NCBI GenBank assembly: GCA_001304425.1
Contig: LJTS01000068.1
Coordinates: 1-13,867 of the forward strand
Length of the DNA stretch: 13,867 bases
Direction of reading: 5' to 3'
Source of the DNA: Betaproteobacteria bacterium SG8_40
GTDB taxonomy: Bacteria; Pseudomonadota; Gammaproteobacteria; Burkholderiales; Eutrophovitaceae
The position numbers were made by a program, and so were the translations under genes. Position 1 is the first letter of the stretch. Every line of letters starts with the position of its first letter. This document shows positions 1-6,287 of the stretch, one piece after another. A model generated the notes under the pieces. It ran no database searches. It saw nothing but the letters and a program-made list of their open reading frames with translations, and had not been told where the DNA came from.

Positions 1-747
1 CTGCACCATGGCCAGTGGCGTTGACGTCATCACCAGGCTCATCAATGCGAATGAGACCATCGCGCAGAGTACGGCGACAACGACGGTTGGCTGTCGGAAG
101 ATTTCGAACAACGGGCGGCCCGTCGTCGCGCCGCGGGCCGGTTTCTCCGGGATGGGAATGCGCAACAGCAACAAGCCTGCTGCGCCTGCAAGATTGATCA
201 GTACCACCATGGCAAAGGCCCCGGCAAACGGGACCGGCGCAAACAAATCGGAAGAAACGTGAACCACTTCGGGCCCGATGATCGCGCTCACCAGGCCGCC
301 TGCCAGAACCCAGGAAATGGCTTTCGGCTTGAAGCCTTCCGAAGCGGTATCGGCGGCGGCAAACCTGAAGAAACCCTGGAACGACTGGTAGACGCCGGTG
401 CACGCGGCGCCGGCCACCAGCAACTCGAAGCTGCCGGTCATTAACGCCCAGGCACTCAGTGCGCCGCCGATAGCGCCGGCGCAGGCACCGAGCAGGAATC
501 CCGCGCGCCGGCCGAAGCGGCCCATGAGCAGCGATGCGCCCGGCGCCGTGAACATCGACACCAGCACCGTCATCGAGATCGGCAAGGTTGCGAGCGACTG
601 ATCGCTGGCGAGATAGGCGCCGGCGAGGCCGCCCAGAATGATCTGGATCGCCATTTGCGACCCCAGCACAGCCTGGGCGTAGGCAAGAATGGCGACATTG
701 CGTTTCGCGAGCCGGTCGTCGGCGGCGGTGATGGTGTGTTCGGGCAT
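1..747 (-). CDS. MFS transporter, N-terminal part (runs off left edge)
   Basis: This is an open frame of 249 codons from an ATG at 747 down to base 1 with no stop, so the C-terminal half is outside the window. The translation begins MPEHTITAADDRLAKRN and then gives alternating hydrophobic helices. About seven membrane segments are apparent, consistent with the N-terminal six-helix bundle and the start of the central loop and second half of a 12-TM major facilitator. A GRFGRRAG stretch near residue 84 matches the MFS motif A position between helices 2 and 3. A polar loop near residues 195-215 (IPEKPARGATTGRP) would be the cytoplasmic linker between the halves. No strong Shine-Dalgarno precedes the ATG. 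A terminator-like hairpin at 978-1001 and a palindrome at 861-877 suggest it has its own promoter rather than belonging to the luciferase operon. Substrate is unknown; either drug or metabolite export or solute uptake is possible. Confidence 0.85.
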   Translation of the reverse strand, partial: MPEHTITAADDRLAKRNVAILAYAQAVLGSQMAIQIILGGLAGAYLASDQSLATLPISMTVLVSMFTAPGASLLMGRFGRRAGFLLGACAGAIGGALSAWALMTGSFELLVAGAACTGVYQSFQGFFRFAAADTASEGFKPKAISWVLAGGLVSAIIGPEVVHVSSDLFAPVPFAGAFAMVVLINLAGAAGLLLLRIPIPEKPARGATTGRPLFEIFRQPTVVVAVLCAMVSFALMSLVMTSTPLAMVQ

Positions 748-860
748 GTGGCTAATTGCGGATCAGGTCAGCAGTATCCCACGGCGCCGCGTGTCGCGGC
801 GGACTGAACGCGGTGTTGCCGGGCCTCGCATGAGGTGACGCCGGGGTACTGCGCGGCGGG

Positions 861-877
861 TCACACCGGCGGTGTGA
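861..877. promoter_or_regulatory. Perfect 17-bp palindrome, candidate operator ahead of the MFS gene
   Basis: The sequence TCACACCGGCGGTGTGA has 8-bp arms (TCACACCG / CGGTGTGA) around one central base. It lies 114 bp upstream of the MFS start. It is not followed by a T tract on either strand, so a terminator is unlikely. The size and symmetry resemble operators of TetR- or GntR-type dimeric repressors, but no such regulator gene is in the window. Confidence 0.4.
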
Positions 878-977
878 TCGCGCAGGCTGGTAGCTTCCCG
901 GGGTTGTCTTTCCGGAACAACGAATCATGCGCACCGCAAGGCGCTTATGATCGCGCAGGAACGGCCCGGTGCGAACT

Positions 978-1001
978 AAAGGAAGACGGGCGCGTTGCCC
1001 G
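978..1001 (-). terminator. Probable intrinsic terminator after the flavin reductase gene
   Basis: Read on the minus strand, CGGGC-AACGC-GCCCG forms a 5-bp GC stem with a 5-nt loop. It is followed directly by TCTTCCTTT. It begins one base after the flavin reductase stop codon (1003-1005). The stem is short and the T tract is interrupted by C, so efficiency may be modest. Confidence 0.5.
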
Positions 1002-1002
1002 A

Positions 1003-1506
1003 CTATACGGCCAGTCGGGCGCTGTCCGGCGCCCCGCGCAGTTCCACGTAACGTCCGTTGGCATAGGCCAGCGGCACGCGCCCGTGTTGCTGGAAGGAAA
1101 GCACTTCACCGATAAAAATGATGTGGTCCCCGCCGGGGTGCTGGGTGGCGGTGCGGCAGGTGAAGCTTGCCGACGTGCCTTCCAGCAGCGGCATGTCGGC
1201 ACAACCGCTTTGCCACGCAATATCCGTGAACTTGTCACCGCCCGTTTTCGCGAATCGTTCGGACAATGCTGCCTGGTCCGCGGCCAGCACGTTGACGGCA
1301 AAATGCCCTGCTTGTCGAAACGCTTCGAAACTGGCGGCGCGCAGCGACAAGCTCCAAAGTACCAGTGGCGGCGACAACGACACGGCATTGAATGAATTGA
1401 CCGTAAGGCCGACCGGTTCGCCGGCGGCGTTGCGCGTCGTGACGACGGTGACGCCGGTGACGAACGTACCGAGCGCCCGGCGTAACAGCGCCGTGTCGAC
1501 AGGCAC
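1003..1506 (-). CDS. Flavin reductase-domain protein (HpaC/NtaB-like)
   Basis: This is a 167-residue protein of the flavin reductase-like domain family, whose members reduce FMN or FAD with NAD(P)H and pass the reduced flavin to a partner oxygenase. The order LRRALGTFVTGVTVVTT, then GLTVNSFNAVSLSPPLVLWSL, then GDHIIFIGEV is the characteristic split-barrel flavin-binding pattern, and the length is normal for the family (about 160-190). I chose the GTG at 1506 because AAGGTGAG (1511-1518) lies 5 nt upstream. GTG at 1515 is an alternative adding three residues. The longer open frame to 1605 overlaps the preceding gene and reads as non-coding. It follows the luciferase-like gene by 28 bp on the same strand, so the two are almost certainly co-transcribed as a two-component monooxygenase. 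Function as a flavin reductase is confident; NADH versus NADPH and FMN versus FAD preference is not visible. Confidence 0.9.
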   Translation of the reverse strand: MPVDTALLRRALGTFVTGVTVVTTRNAAGEPVGLTVNSFNAVSLSPPLVLWSLSLRAASFEAFRQAGHFAVNVLAADQAALSERFAKTGGDKFTDIAWQSGCADMPLLEGTSASFTCRTATQHPGGDHIIFIGEVLSFQQHGRVPLAYANGRYVELRGAPDSARLAV

Positions 1507-1534
1507 TTTGCTCACCTTGTGGTTAGCGCCCGCT

Positions 1535-2758
1535 TCATGCGGCCTTTGCCGCCTGCGGCTCCACGGCTTCCAGGGTCGGCCAGATGTGGCGCATGAACTG
1601 CTCAAGTTCCCAGATCACTTCGTCTTTTGGTTGTTGGGCGTAGTGGAATATGAGCGTGAGGTATTCGGCCGGGCACTTCGCGAATTCTTCCTGGAACTGC
1701 GCGCGTGCCGTTTCGATCGTGCCGCCGAGGAACAGGCCGGATTGCTTCATGTTCTCGATCCAGTCGACTTCGGCCGGCAACTGCGGGAAGAACGGTGAAT
1801 AGAAATTCTTGTAGATGTCCAGATCATACTGTTTCAGCTTGCGGTCGTAATCTTCCGCGCTCTTGGCGATGTGCGGCCAGCGTACCGTGTTCTGGCGCTC
1901 GCCGAACTTGAAATCAAACCCGTGCTTGGCGGCTTCCTCCTGATAGACCTTGCCGTACTTGGCAACGCCGTCTCCCTTGGAAAAATGGACCACCGTGAAT
2001 CCGTTGCGTGCACAGTATCGCACCGATGGCTCGCTGCGGCTCACCGCAACGAAGATGGGCGGGTGCGGGTCCTGGTAGGGCGCGGGCGTCACGCTGAAGC
2101 GGCGCAGCGTGCCATTCTTGTCGACCTCGCCTTCGCCGCCAGCAGCCGCTGCGATCTTGTTTGCGGGGTAATTGGCGATGCCTTCCTCAAGCGGGAAGGG
2201 CGCCTGATAGTATTTTCCTTCAAGGCGCACCGAGTCCTGCTTCCAGCACTCCAGCACCATGTTGACGCGTTCTTCGAAAATTTCGCGGTTGCGTTCGTCA
2301 TCGCTGCTGCCGTCGGACAAGGTGGCGCGGGTTTCGGTGAACTGTCCGAGGGTGTTGGTCCAGCGCGACTGGTAACCGCGCGCAAACCCGACGAAGTAGC
2401 GCCCGCGCGTGATGTGGTCGATGATGGCGGTTTCTTCCGCGACCCGAATCGGATCCTGGGTGGCCATGACATAGCCCATCGCGCCGACGTTGATCTTCTT
2501 GAACTGCGACGCCCACCATGCATTGAGAATGCCGGGATTGGGCCCGACTTCGTAGCCTTCCGAGTGCAAATGGTGCTCGATGGTGCTGGCGCCCCACACC
2601 CCGAGATCTTCGGCCGCCTGAATGATGTCGATCCAGTCATGCAGTGCCTTGTTGTATGCGTCACGGTTGCGTCCGAGCGGACGTTTGCGCTTGCGGTCCT
2701 CCTCGTCCTCGGCAGGAAGCATGGGGTAGAGCTGGAGTATGACTTTCGGCGGCGCCAT
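1535..2758 (-). CDS. Luciferase-like flavin-dependent monooxygenase (LLM class)
   Basis: This 407-residue protein belongs to the bacterial luciferase-like monooxygenase superfamily (TIM-barrel oxygenases using FMNH2 or F420). Supporting stretches are WGASTIEHHLHSEGY near residue 55, which carries the family's E-H-H active-site neighbourhood, GYVMATQDPIRVAEETAIIDH near 95, RYFVGFARGYQSRW near 123, and PPIFVAVSRSEPSVRYCARNG near 236. The start ATG at 2758 has GAGGG about 8 nt upstream. The flavin reductase immediately downstream indicates a two-component FMNH2-dependent enzyme rather than an F420-dependent one (inference). Such pairs hydroxylate or cleave unactivated organics: alkanes, sulfonates, polyaminocarboxylates, aromatic side chains. 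The actual substrate is not recognisable. A LysR gene lies directly upstream and the intervening region carries an ATA-N9-TAT box, suggesting inducible expression. At 407 residues it is somewhat longer than many members. Confidence 0.9.
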   Translation of the reverse strand: MAPPKVILQLYPMLPAEDEEDRKRKRPLGRNRDAYNKALHDWIDIIQAAEDLGVWGASTIEHHLHSEGYEVGPNPGILNAWWASQFKKINVGAMGYVMATQDPIRVAEETAIIDHITRGRYFVGFARGYQSRWTNTLGQFTETRATLSDGSSDDERNREIFEERVNMVLECWKQDSVRLEGKYYQAPFPLEEGIANYPANKIAAAAGGEGEVDKNGTLRRFSVTPAPYQDPHPPIFVAVSRSEPSVRYCARNGFTVVHFSKGDGVAKYGKVYQEEAAKHGFDFKFGERQNTVRWPHIAKSAEDYDRKLKQYDLDIYKNFYSPFFPQLPAEVDWIENMKQSGLFLGGTIETARAQFQEEFAKCPAEYLTLIFHYAQQPKDEVIWELEQFMRHIWPTLEAVEPQAAKAA

Positions 2759-2799
2759 GATAATGCCCTCGCTGACGTTTGATTAGCCGGGACAGTTTA

Positions 2800-2818
2800 G
2801 GTGGCGAGAGGCGCCACC
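2800..2818. repeat. Inverted repeat, 7-bp arms, upstream of the luciferase-like gene
   Basis: GGTGGCG-AGAGG-CGCCACC forms a perfect 7-bp stem with a 5-nt loop. On the minus strand no T tract follows, so it is a poor terminator for the LysR gene. An operator or an mRNA 5'-leader structure is as likely. Confidence 0.45.
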
Positions 2819-2823
2819 CTCCA

Positions 2824-2838
2824 ATATTGGTTGCTTAT
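2824..2838. promoter_or_regulatory. Candidate LysR-type box (ATA-N9-TAT)
   Basis: ATATTGGTTGCTTAT fits the T-N11-A LysR-type recognition core, with the commonly seen ATA/TAT ends. It overlaps a perfect 10-bp palindrome CCAATATTGG (2821-2830). It lies 66 bp upstream of the luciferase start and 42 bp downstream of the LysR stop, a plausible activator position. A T-N11-A match alone is common by chance; the location is what makes it worth noting. Confidence 0.35.
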
Positions 2839-2879
2839 GGTGGCCATCGATTCTGACGATACCCTGCGCACCGGCCTGC

Positions 2880-3797
2880 CTAGGCCGTCGCCTCGGGCAG
2901 CGGCGGCGTCGCTTTCAACTGCGCTTCGAGCATGGATATGAAATGTTCCGAGGCCGGCGTCAGCGTCCGCCGCGGCGAGCGCAATTCGTATAGTTCGGTT
3001 GAAAGCGGCGGGTCATCGATCGGATTGATGGTGAAACGGTGCGAGTCGAATTCATTGATCAGGGCAACCGTGGGCAGGATGGTTGACCAGTCCGAATGCG
3101 CAACGAACTGAAGTGTGGCGCTTTGGCCGTCGATCTCCAGCGTATTGACGGGCTGGAAGTCGCCGCGGTCGATGTGGTGGTCAAGCGTGTGGCGCAGGAA
3201 ATGATTGGGGGAGGGCAGCACCAGCTTCAGACTGCCGATGTCGGCGAGGCGGCAGGAAGAAAACGGCGTGAGTTTGCTGTTGCGCGAAGACACCAGCACC
3301 AGCCGGTCGGTCACCAGCAGCCGCAGCGACAGTCCGGGCGTCGTCGCCGGCCGGTTGCAGATTGCGAAGTCCACTTCGTCGCTGCGGACCCATTCCGCCA
3401 GGGTGCCGCTCAACCCTTCGACGATGCGCACCGCAACATTGGGGTAAGTCTCGGTATAACGTGCCAGCACCGGCGCCAGCGGCCCGTGGCAGATCGAGGG
3501 CATGATGCCGGCAGTAATCGAACCGGCGACGGTGCCGCTGAACGCCTGCATCTGCTCCCCGACCGATTCAAGCCGCTGCAGCAATTCCTGGCAGATGCCA
3601 TAGAAATGCCGGCCCGCCGGCGTCGGGGTGACGCCTTGCGTGGAGCGTTCGAACAACCTGACCTGCAACTCGTCTTCGATTTGCTGGATGTGTACGGTGA
3701 GCGCGGGTTGCGCGATGTGTTCGCGTTCGGCCGCGCGGGTGATGCTGCCGGCTTCGTAGGCGGCAACGAACAGACGCATTTTGCGAATATCAAGCAT
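2880..3797 (-). CDS. LysR-family transcriptional regulator
   Basis: This 305-residue protein has the standard LysR architecture. The N-terminal winged helix-turn-helix (about residues 3-62) includes GSITRAAEREHIAQPALTVH and the LEVRLFER-like QVRLFERS. A linker helix follows, and then a periplasmic-binding-protein-like effector domain (about 90-295) with typical strands such as GSITAGIMPS, EVDFAICNRP and DRLVLVSS. The length is normal. The start ATG at 3797 puts the DNA-binding domain at the very N terminus as expected, although its Shine-Dalgarno is weak. It follows livF by 36 bp and precedes the luciferase-like gene by 121 bp, all on one strand. It may be co-transcribed with the ABC operon and act on the luciferase promoter, its own operon, or both. 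Tandem rather than divergent placement is less usual for LysR regulators. The effector is unknown. Confidence 0.93.
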   Translation of the reverse strand: MLDIRKMRLFVAAYEAGSITRAAEREHIAQPALTVHIQQIEDELQVRLFERSTQGVTPTPAGRHFYGICQELLQRLESVGEQMQAFSGTVAGSITAGIMPSICHGPLAPVLARYTETYPNVAVRIVEGLSGTLAEWVRSDEVDFAICNRPATTPGLSLRLLVTDRLVLVSSRNSKLTPFSSCRLADIGSLKLVLPSPNHFLRHTLDHHIDRGDFQPVNTLEIDGQSATLQFVAHSDWSTILPTVALINEFDSHRFTINPIDDPPLSTELYELRSPRRTLTPASEHFISMLEAQLKATPPLPEATA

Positions 3798-3833
3798 CAG
3801 GTCCGGTGAACACGCGCGTGCCGGGCTCGCATG

Positions 3834-4553
3834 CTAACTCCCGAGGTATGCCTTGACCAGTTGGTCATCAGCGAGAAATTCTTCCCATTCGCCTGCCTGT
3901 ACTTCGTGCGCGATGCGGCCGACCGACAGCACGTAGGCCCGGTCGCTGACTTCGGCTGCGAGCGCGACGTTCTGTTCGACCAGCAATATGCCCATGCCGC
4001 GCTCACGCAGCGTGCCGATGGTCTTCATGATCTGCCGTACCACCAGCGGTGACAGCCCGGTCGAGGGTTCGTCGAGAATCAGCAACTGCGGTTGCAGCAG
4101 CAGCGCCCTGGCAAGCGCGACCATCTGTTGTTCGCCGCCGCTCATCAACTCGACCGCATCGTCGAGGCGGTCGAGCAGAAAAGGAAACAGCGCCACAACG
4201 TCCTCTTCGTCGAAACGCTTCTCACCGGTCTGTACCGAACGCGCGCCCAGCCGGCCCAGGGTGAGGTGCTGGCGAACCGTCATCGATCCGAACAGGTGGC
4301 GGCCTTCCAGCACTGCACCGATGCCGCGGCGCACGCGCAGGTGCGCCGGCGTGGCAGTGACGTCAATGCCTTGATGCACGATGCGCCCCCCCCGTGCCGG
4401 AACCAGGCCACACAATGCCGCCGCCAGTGTGCTCTTGCCGGCGCCGTTGGCACCGATCACCGCAACAGTCTCGTTGGCCCCTACCCGCAGCGACACGCCG
4501 TTGAGCACCGCAATGTCGCCGTAGCCTGCCTGGAGGTTTTCGACTTCAATCAT
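3834..4553 (-). CDS. livF: Branched-chain amino acid-type ABC transporter ATPase LivF
   Basis: This is a 239-residue ATP-binding subunit of a Liv/HAAT-type ABC importer, acting at the cytoplasmic face of the membrane. Walker A GANGAGKST is at residues 34-42, the signature MSGGEQQ at about 137-143, and Walker B LLILDEP at about 157-163. The switch region reads LLVEQN, the Gln-for-His form usual in LivF. GIGAVLEGRHLFGSMTV is the LivF-type Q-loop region. I chose the ATG at 4553 (MIEVENLQAGYG) because it matches family N termini. The open frame extends to 4631, but those extra residues overlap the end of livG and are not conserved-looking. It is the last gene of the transporter operon, 46 bp after livG. 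It appears intact, in contrast to its partner livG. The solute imported is not determined. Confidence 0.93.
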   Translation of the reverse strand: MIEVENLQAGYGDIAVLNGVSLRVGANETVAVIGANGAGKSTLAAALCGLVPARGGRIVHQGIDVTATPAHLRVRRGIGAVLEGRHLFGSMTVRQHLTLGRLGARSVQTGEKRFDEEDVVALFPFLLDRLDDAVELMSGGEQQMVALARALLLQPQLLILDEPSTGLSPLVVRQIMKTIGTLRERGMGILLVEQNVALAAEVSDRAYVLSVGRIAHEVQAGEWEEFLADDQLVKAYLGS

Positions 4554-4599
4554 CGATTGTTTCGCTGTTTCACTGCGCGTTCGCCTGTGCCTGCTGCAT

Positions 4600-5299
4600 T
4601 CATACCCCGAGGTAAGCCTGGCGCACGGCATGGTCGATCTTGACCTGCGCCATCGTGCCGGAAGCTATGATGGACCCGAAACACAACACGTGCACCTCGT
4701 CAGCGATGTCAACGAGATCCATGTCGTGCGAAACCAGCAGTATCGTCATGCCGGCGTCGTTCAATTGCGTTAGCGCTTCGCGCATCTGGGCAATCTCCGC
4801 GCTGTTCAGTCCCGATGACGGCTCGTCGAGCAACAGCAGCCGTGGTTCGCTGACCCATGCGCGGGCGAGTTCCTTCCAATGCCCGGGCATGCATGGCCGC
4901 CATGTCCTGTCGCGACCGGGGCGAGCGCAGTATGTTGCCGGCGGTGCCCGAGCGCAGATGCCGGTAGTAACCCGTCATCAGGTTCTCGCGGACGGTCAGT
5001 CCGGCGAATACCTTGGGGGTCTGAAATGTCCGTACCAGGCCGGCATGACTGCGCGCGCGCACGGAATCCCGGGTGACGTCGCGTTCGTCGAACAGCACCC
5101 TGCCGTGCTGCGGCAGCAGAAAACCGGACACGATGTTGAACAAGGTGCTCTTGCCCGCGCCGTTGGGTCCGATCAGGCCGGTAAGCGAGCCGTCCGCCAC
5201 TTCGAAGTCAACGCCGTCGAGGACCTGCAGGCCGCCGAATTTGTGCGATATTCCGGAGATTCGGAGCAGCGCCGGAGTTGTCTGCGGGGTCTTGTCCAT
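4600..5299 (-). pseudogene. livG: livG-like ABC ATPase, disrupted by internal deletion and frameshift
   Basis: The N-terminal part starts at ATG 5299 and is a good LivG: Walker A GPNGAGKST at residues 44-52 and RTFQTPKVFAGLTVRENLM near 90-108. It reads normally to about residue 142 and then degenerates into Arg-rich sequence, stopping at 4709. The C-terminal part continues in another frame from about 4890 to the stop at 4600, with ELARAWVSEPRLLLLDEPSSGL (Walker B), the H-loop LLVSHDMDLV and a normal AYLGV end. From the Walker A Lys to the Walker B Asp the DNA spans 325 nt, against about 402 nt in E. coli LivG as I recall it. So some 25 codons, including the LSGGQ-type signature, are missing and the frame has changed. 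Simple recoding could not restore the signature. It is either a real loss-of-function allele or an assembly error. It sits 26 bp after livM and 46 bp before livF. Confidence 0.85.
4879..4904. repeat. Adjacent palindromes at the livG break
   Basis: ATGCCCGGGCAT (4879-4890) is a perfect 12-bp palindrome. It is followed at once by CATGGC-C-GCCATG (4892-4904), with 6-bp arms. Both frames of livG meet here: the first eight codons after 4891 are compatible with family sequence in one frame and the bases after 4890 in the other. Such structures favour replication slippage and can also trouble sequencing or assembly. Confidence 0.6.
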
Positions 5300-5325
5300 T
5301 GTTCAGCGAGGGTTCCGATGTCCGT

Positions 5326-6285
5326 TCATGCGCGCCGTGTGCGCCGCCGCTGCCACCAGTTGGTGACGGCACCGCCAAATCCTTCGGGCAGCAGGATCAC
5401 AGCGGCAATCAGTGCGGCGGCAAAGACAAACGCGTGAATGTCGCCAAGACGGCTGAGCCATTGCGGCAGGATGGTGATGAACAGCGCGCCGAGGACGGGA
5501 CCCCAGACCGTGTACACGCCGCCCAGAACGGCAAGCAGCAGGAAGCTGATGGCGCGGTCGATGGCAAAGCTGTCAACGCTGACGAAGGTGACATAGTGTG
5601 CGAACAGGCTGCCGGCCAACGACCCGAGCATGGCGCTGAGCATGAACATCTGCACTTTGAGTTTGTGAATGTCGATGCCGAGTACGGCTGCAGCATCGGG
5701 TTCGTCGCGCATCGCGCGCAGTGCCAGCCCGGCGCGCGAGTGCAACAGGTTGTGGTGCAGCACCAGCAGCAGTAGCGCGACCGGCCATACCAGGAAATAG
5801 AACCGCGCCGGCGTATCGAACGTAAAACCAAGAATCTCGATGAACGGTATGCCGCCGATACCGAGAGTGCCGCCGGTGATCCAGTCCCATTCCAGGAACA
5901 ATACCTGTGCGATGATGCCGAGTGCCAGCGTGGCGAGTGCCAGGAAGTATCCCGACAGACGCAGTATCGGCCAGCCCACGACGGCGGCCATGGCAACGCT
6001 CAAGACGATGCCCGACGCGATTCCCACCGGAACGGGCAGTCCCTTGCGGGCGCAAAACCAGGCCACGCTGTAAGCGCCGATGCCGTAGAAAACGCTTTGC
6101 GCCAGATTGACGATGCCGCACTGGCCGAGCAGGAAGGCGACACCGAGTCCGGCGATGGAATACAGTCCGGCGAACACCAGCAGATCCACCATGTGGCGCG
6201 TCGCGACGAAGGGCAACGCCGCCCAGAGCAGCAACGCAGCGACCCAGAGCAGGGTGGGTTTCGTTCCGGCGGCAGTGGATGGCAT
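5326..6285 (-). CDS. livM: Branched-chain amino acid-type ABC permease LivM
   Basis: This 319-residue polytopic inner-membrane permease has about nine or ten hydrophobic segments. Family hallmarks include AFLLGQCGIVNLAQSVFYGIGAY near residue 55, LRLSGYFLALATLALG near 110, WITGGTLGIGGIP near 135, the cytoplasmic EAA-like loop SRAGLALRAMRDEPDAAAVLGID near 190, and LAVLGGVYTVWGPVLGA near 260. The start ATG at 6285 has AAAGGCGG (6292-6299) 6 nt upstream, inside the last codons of livH, and the two genes are 2 bp apart, indicating translational coupling. The same frame stays open far upstream to 7212, but that stretch is Arg/His-rich and overlaps livH, so it is not coding. Within the complex it pairs with LivH to form the channel. 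A short basic C-terminal tail (QRRRTRRA) follows the last helix. Confidence 0.93.
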   Translation of the reverse strand: MPSTAAGTKPTLLWVAALLLWAALPFVATRHMVDLLVFAGLYSIAGLGVAFLLGQCGIVNLAQSVFYGIGAYSVAWFCARKGLPVPVGIASGIVLSVAMAAVVGWPILRLSGYFLALATLALGIIAQVLFLEWDWITGGTLGIGGIPFIEILGFTFDTPARFYFLVWPVALLLLVLHHNLLHSRAGLALRAMRDEPDAAAVLGIDIHKLKVQMFMLSAMLGSLAGSLFAHYVTFVSVDSFAIDRAISFLLLAVLGGVYTVWGPVLGALFITILPQWLSRLGDIHAFVFAAALIAAVILLPEGFGGAVTNWWQRRRTRRA

Positions 6286-6287
6286 GT

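Larger units (their letters stand above)
748..1002. other. Intergenic region between flavin reductase and MFS gene
   Basis: This is a 255-bp gap. It holds a terminator-like hairpin next to the flavin reductase stop and a 17-bp perfect palindrome in its middle. Short open frames here, such as 752-934 on the minus strand, have Arg/Pro-rich compositions typical of non-coding GC-rich sequence. I see no convincing gene. Confidence 0.6.
2759..2879 (-). promoter_or_regulatory. Control region ahead of the luciferase-like gene
   Basis: This 121-bp gap between the LysR stop and the luciferase start contains, in the direction of transcription, an ATA-N9-TAT box, then a perfect 7-bp inverted repeat, then a TAAACT hexamer (2794-2799) that could serve as a -10. 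A TTGGAG hexamer lies 19 bp upstream of that -10 candidate, so the inverted repeat would sit between -35 and -10. The promoter hexamers are weak matches and are only suggestive. Confidence 0.35.

Noticed and set aside
752..934. 60-codon minus-strand frame between flavin reductase and MFS genes
   Set aside because: Its composition is typical of random GC-rich DNA, it has no ribosome site, and it contains the candidate operator palindrome.
1871..2782. Plus-strand 303-codon open frame opposite the luciferase-like gene
   Set aside because: It lies wholly antisense to a well-supported family member, with no ribosome site and no recognisable domain.
2800..2818. Terminator of the LysR gene
   Set aside because: The stem is perfect, but the following minus-strand bases (TAAACTGTC) are not a T tract and the hairpin is 60 bp past the stop.
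4600..4890. Stand-alone 96-residue ABC ATPase half as a separate gene
   Set aside because: It begins in mid-domain just before Walker B and matches the C-terminal part of LivG; it is the downstream fragment of the broken gene.
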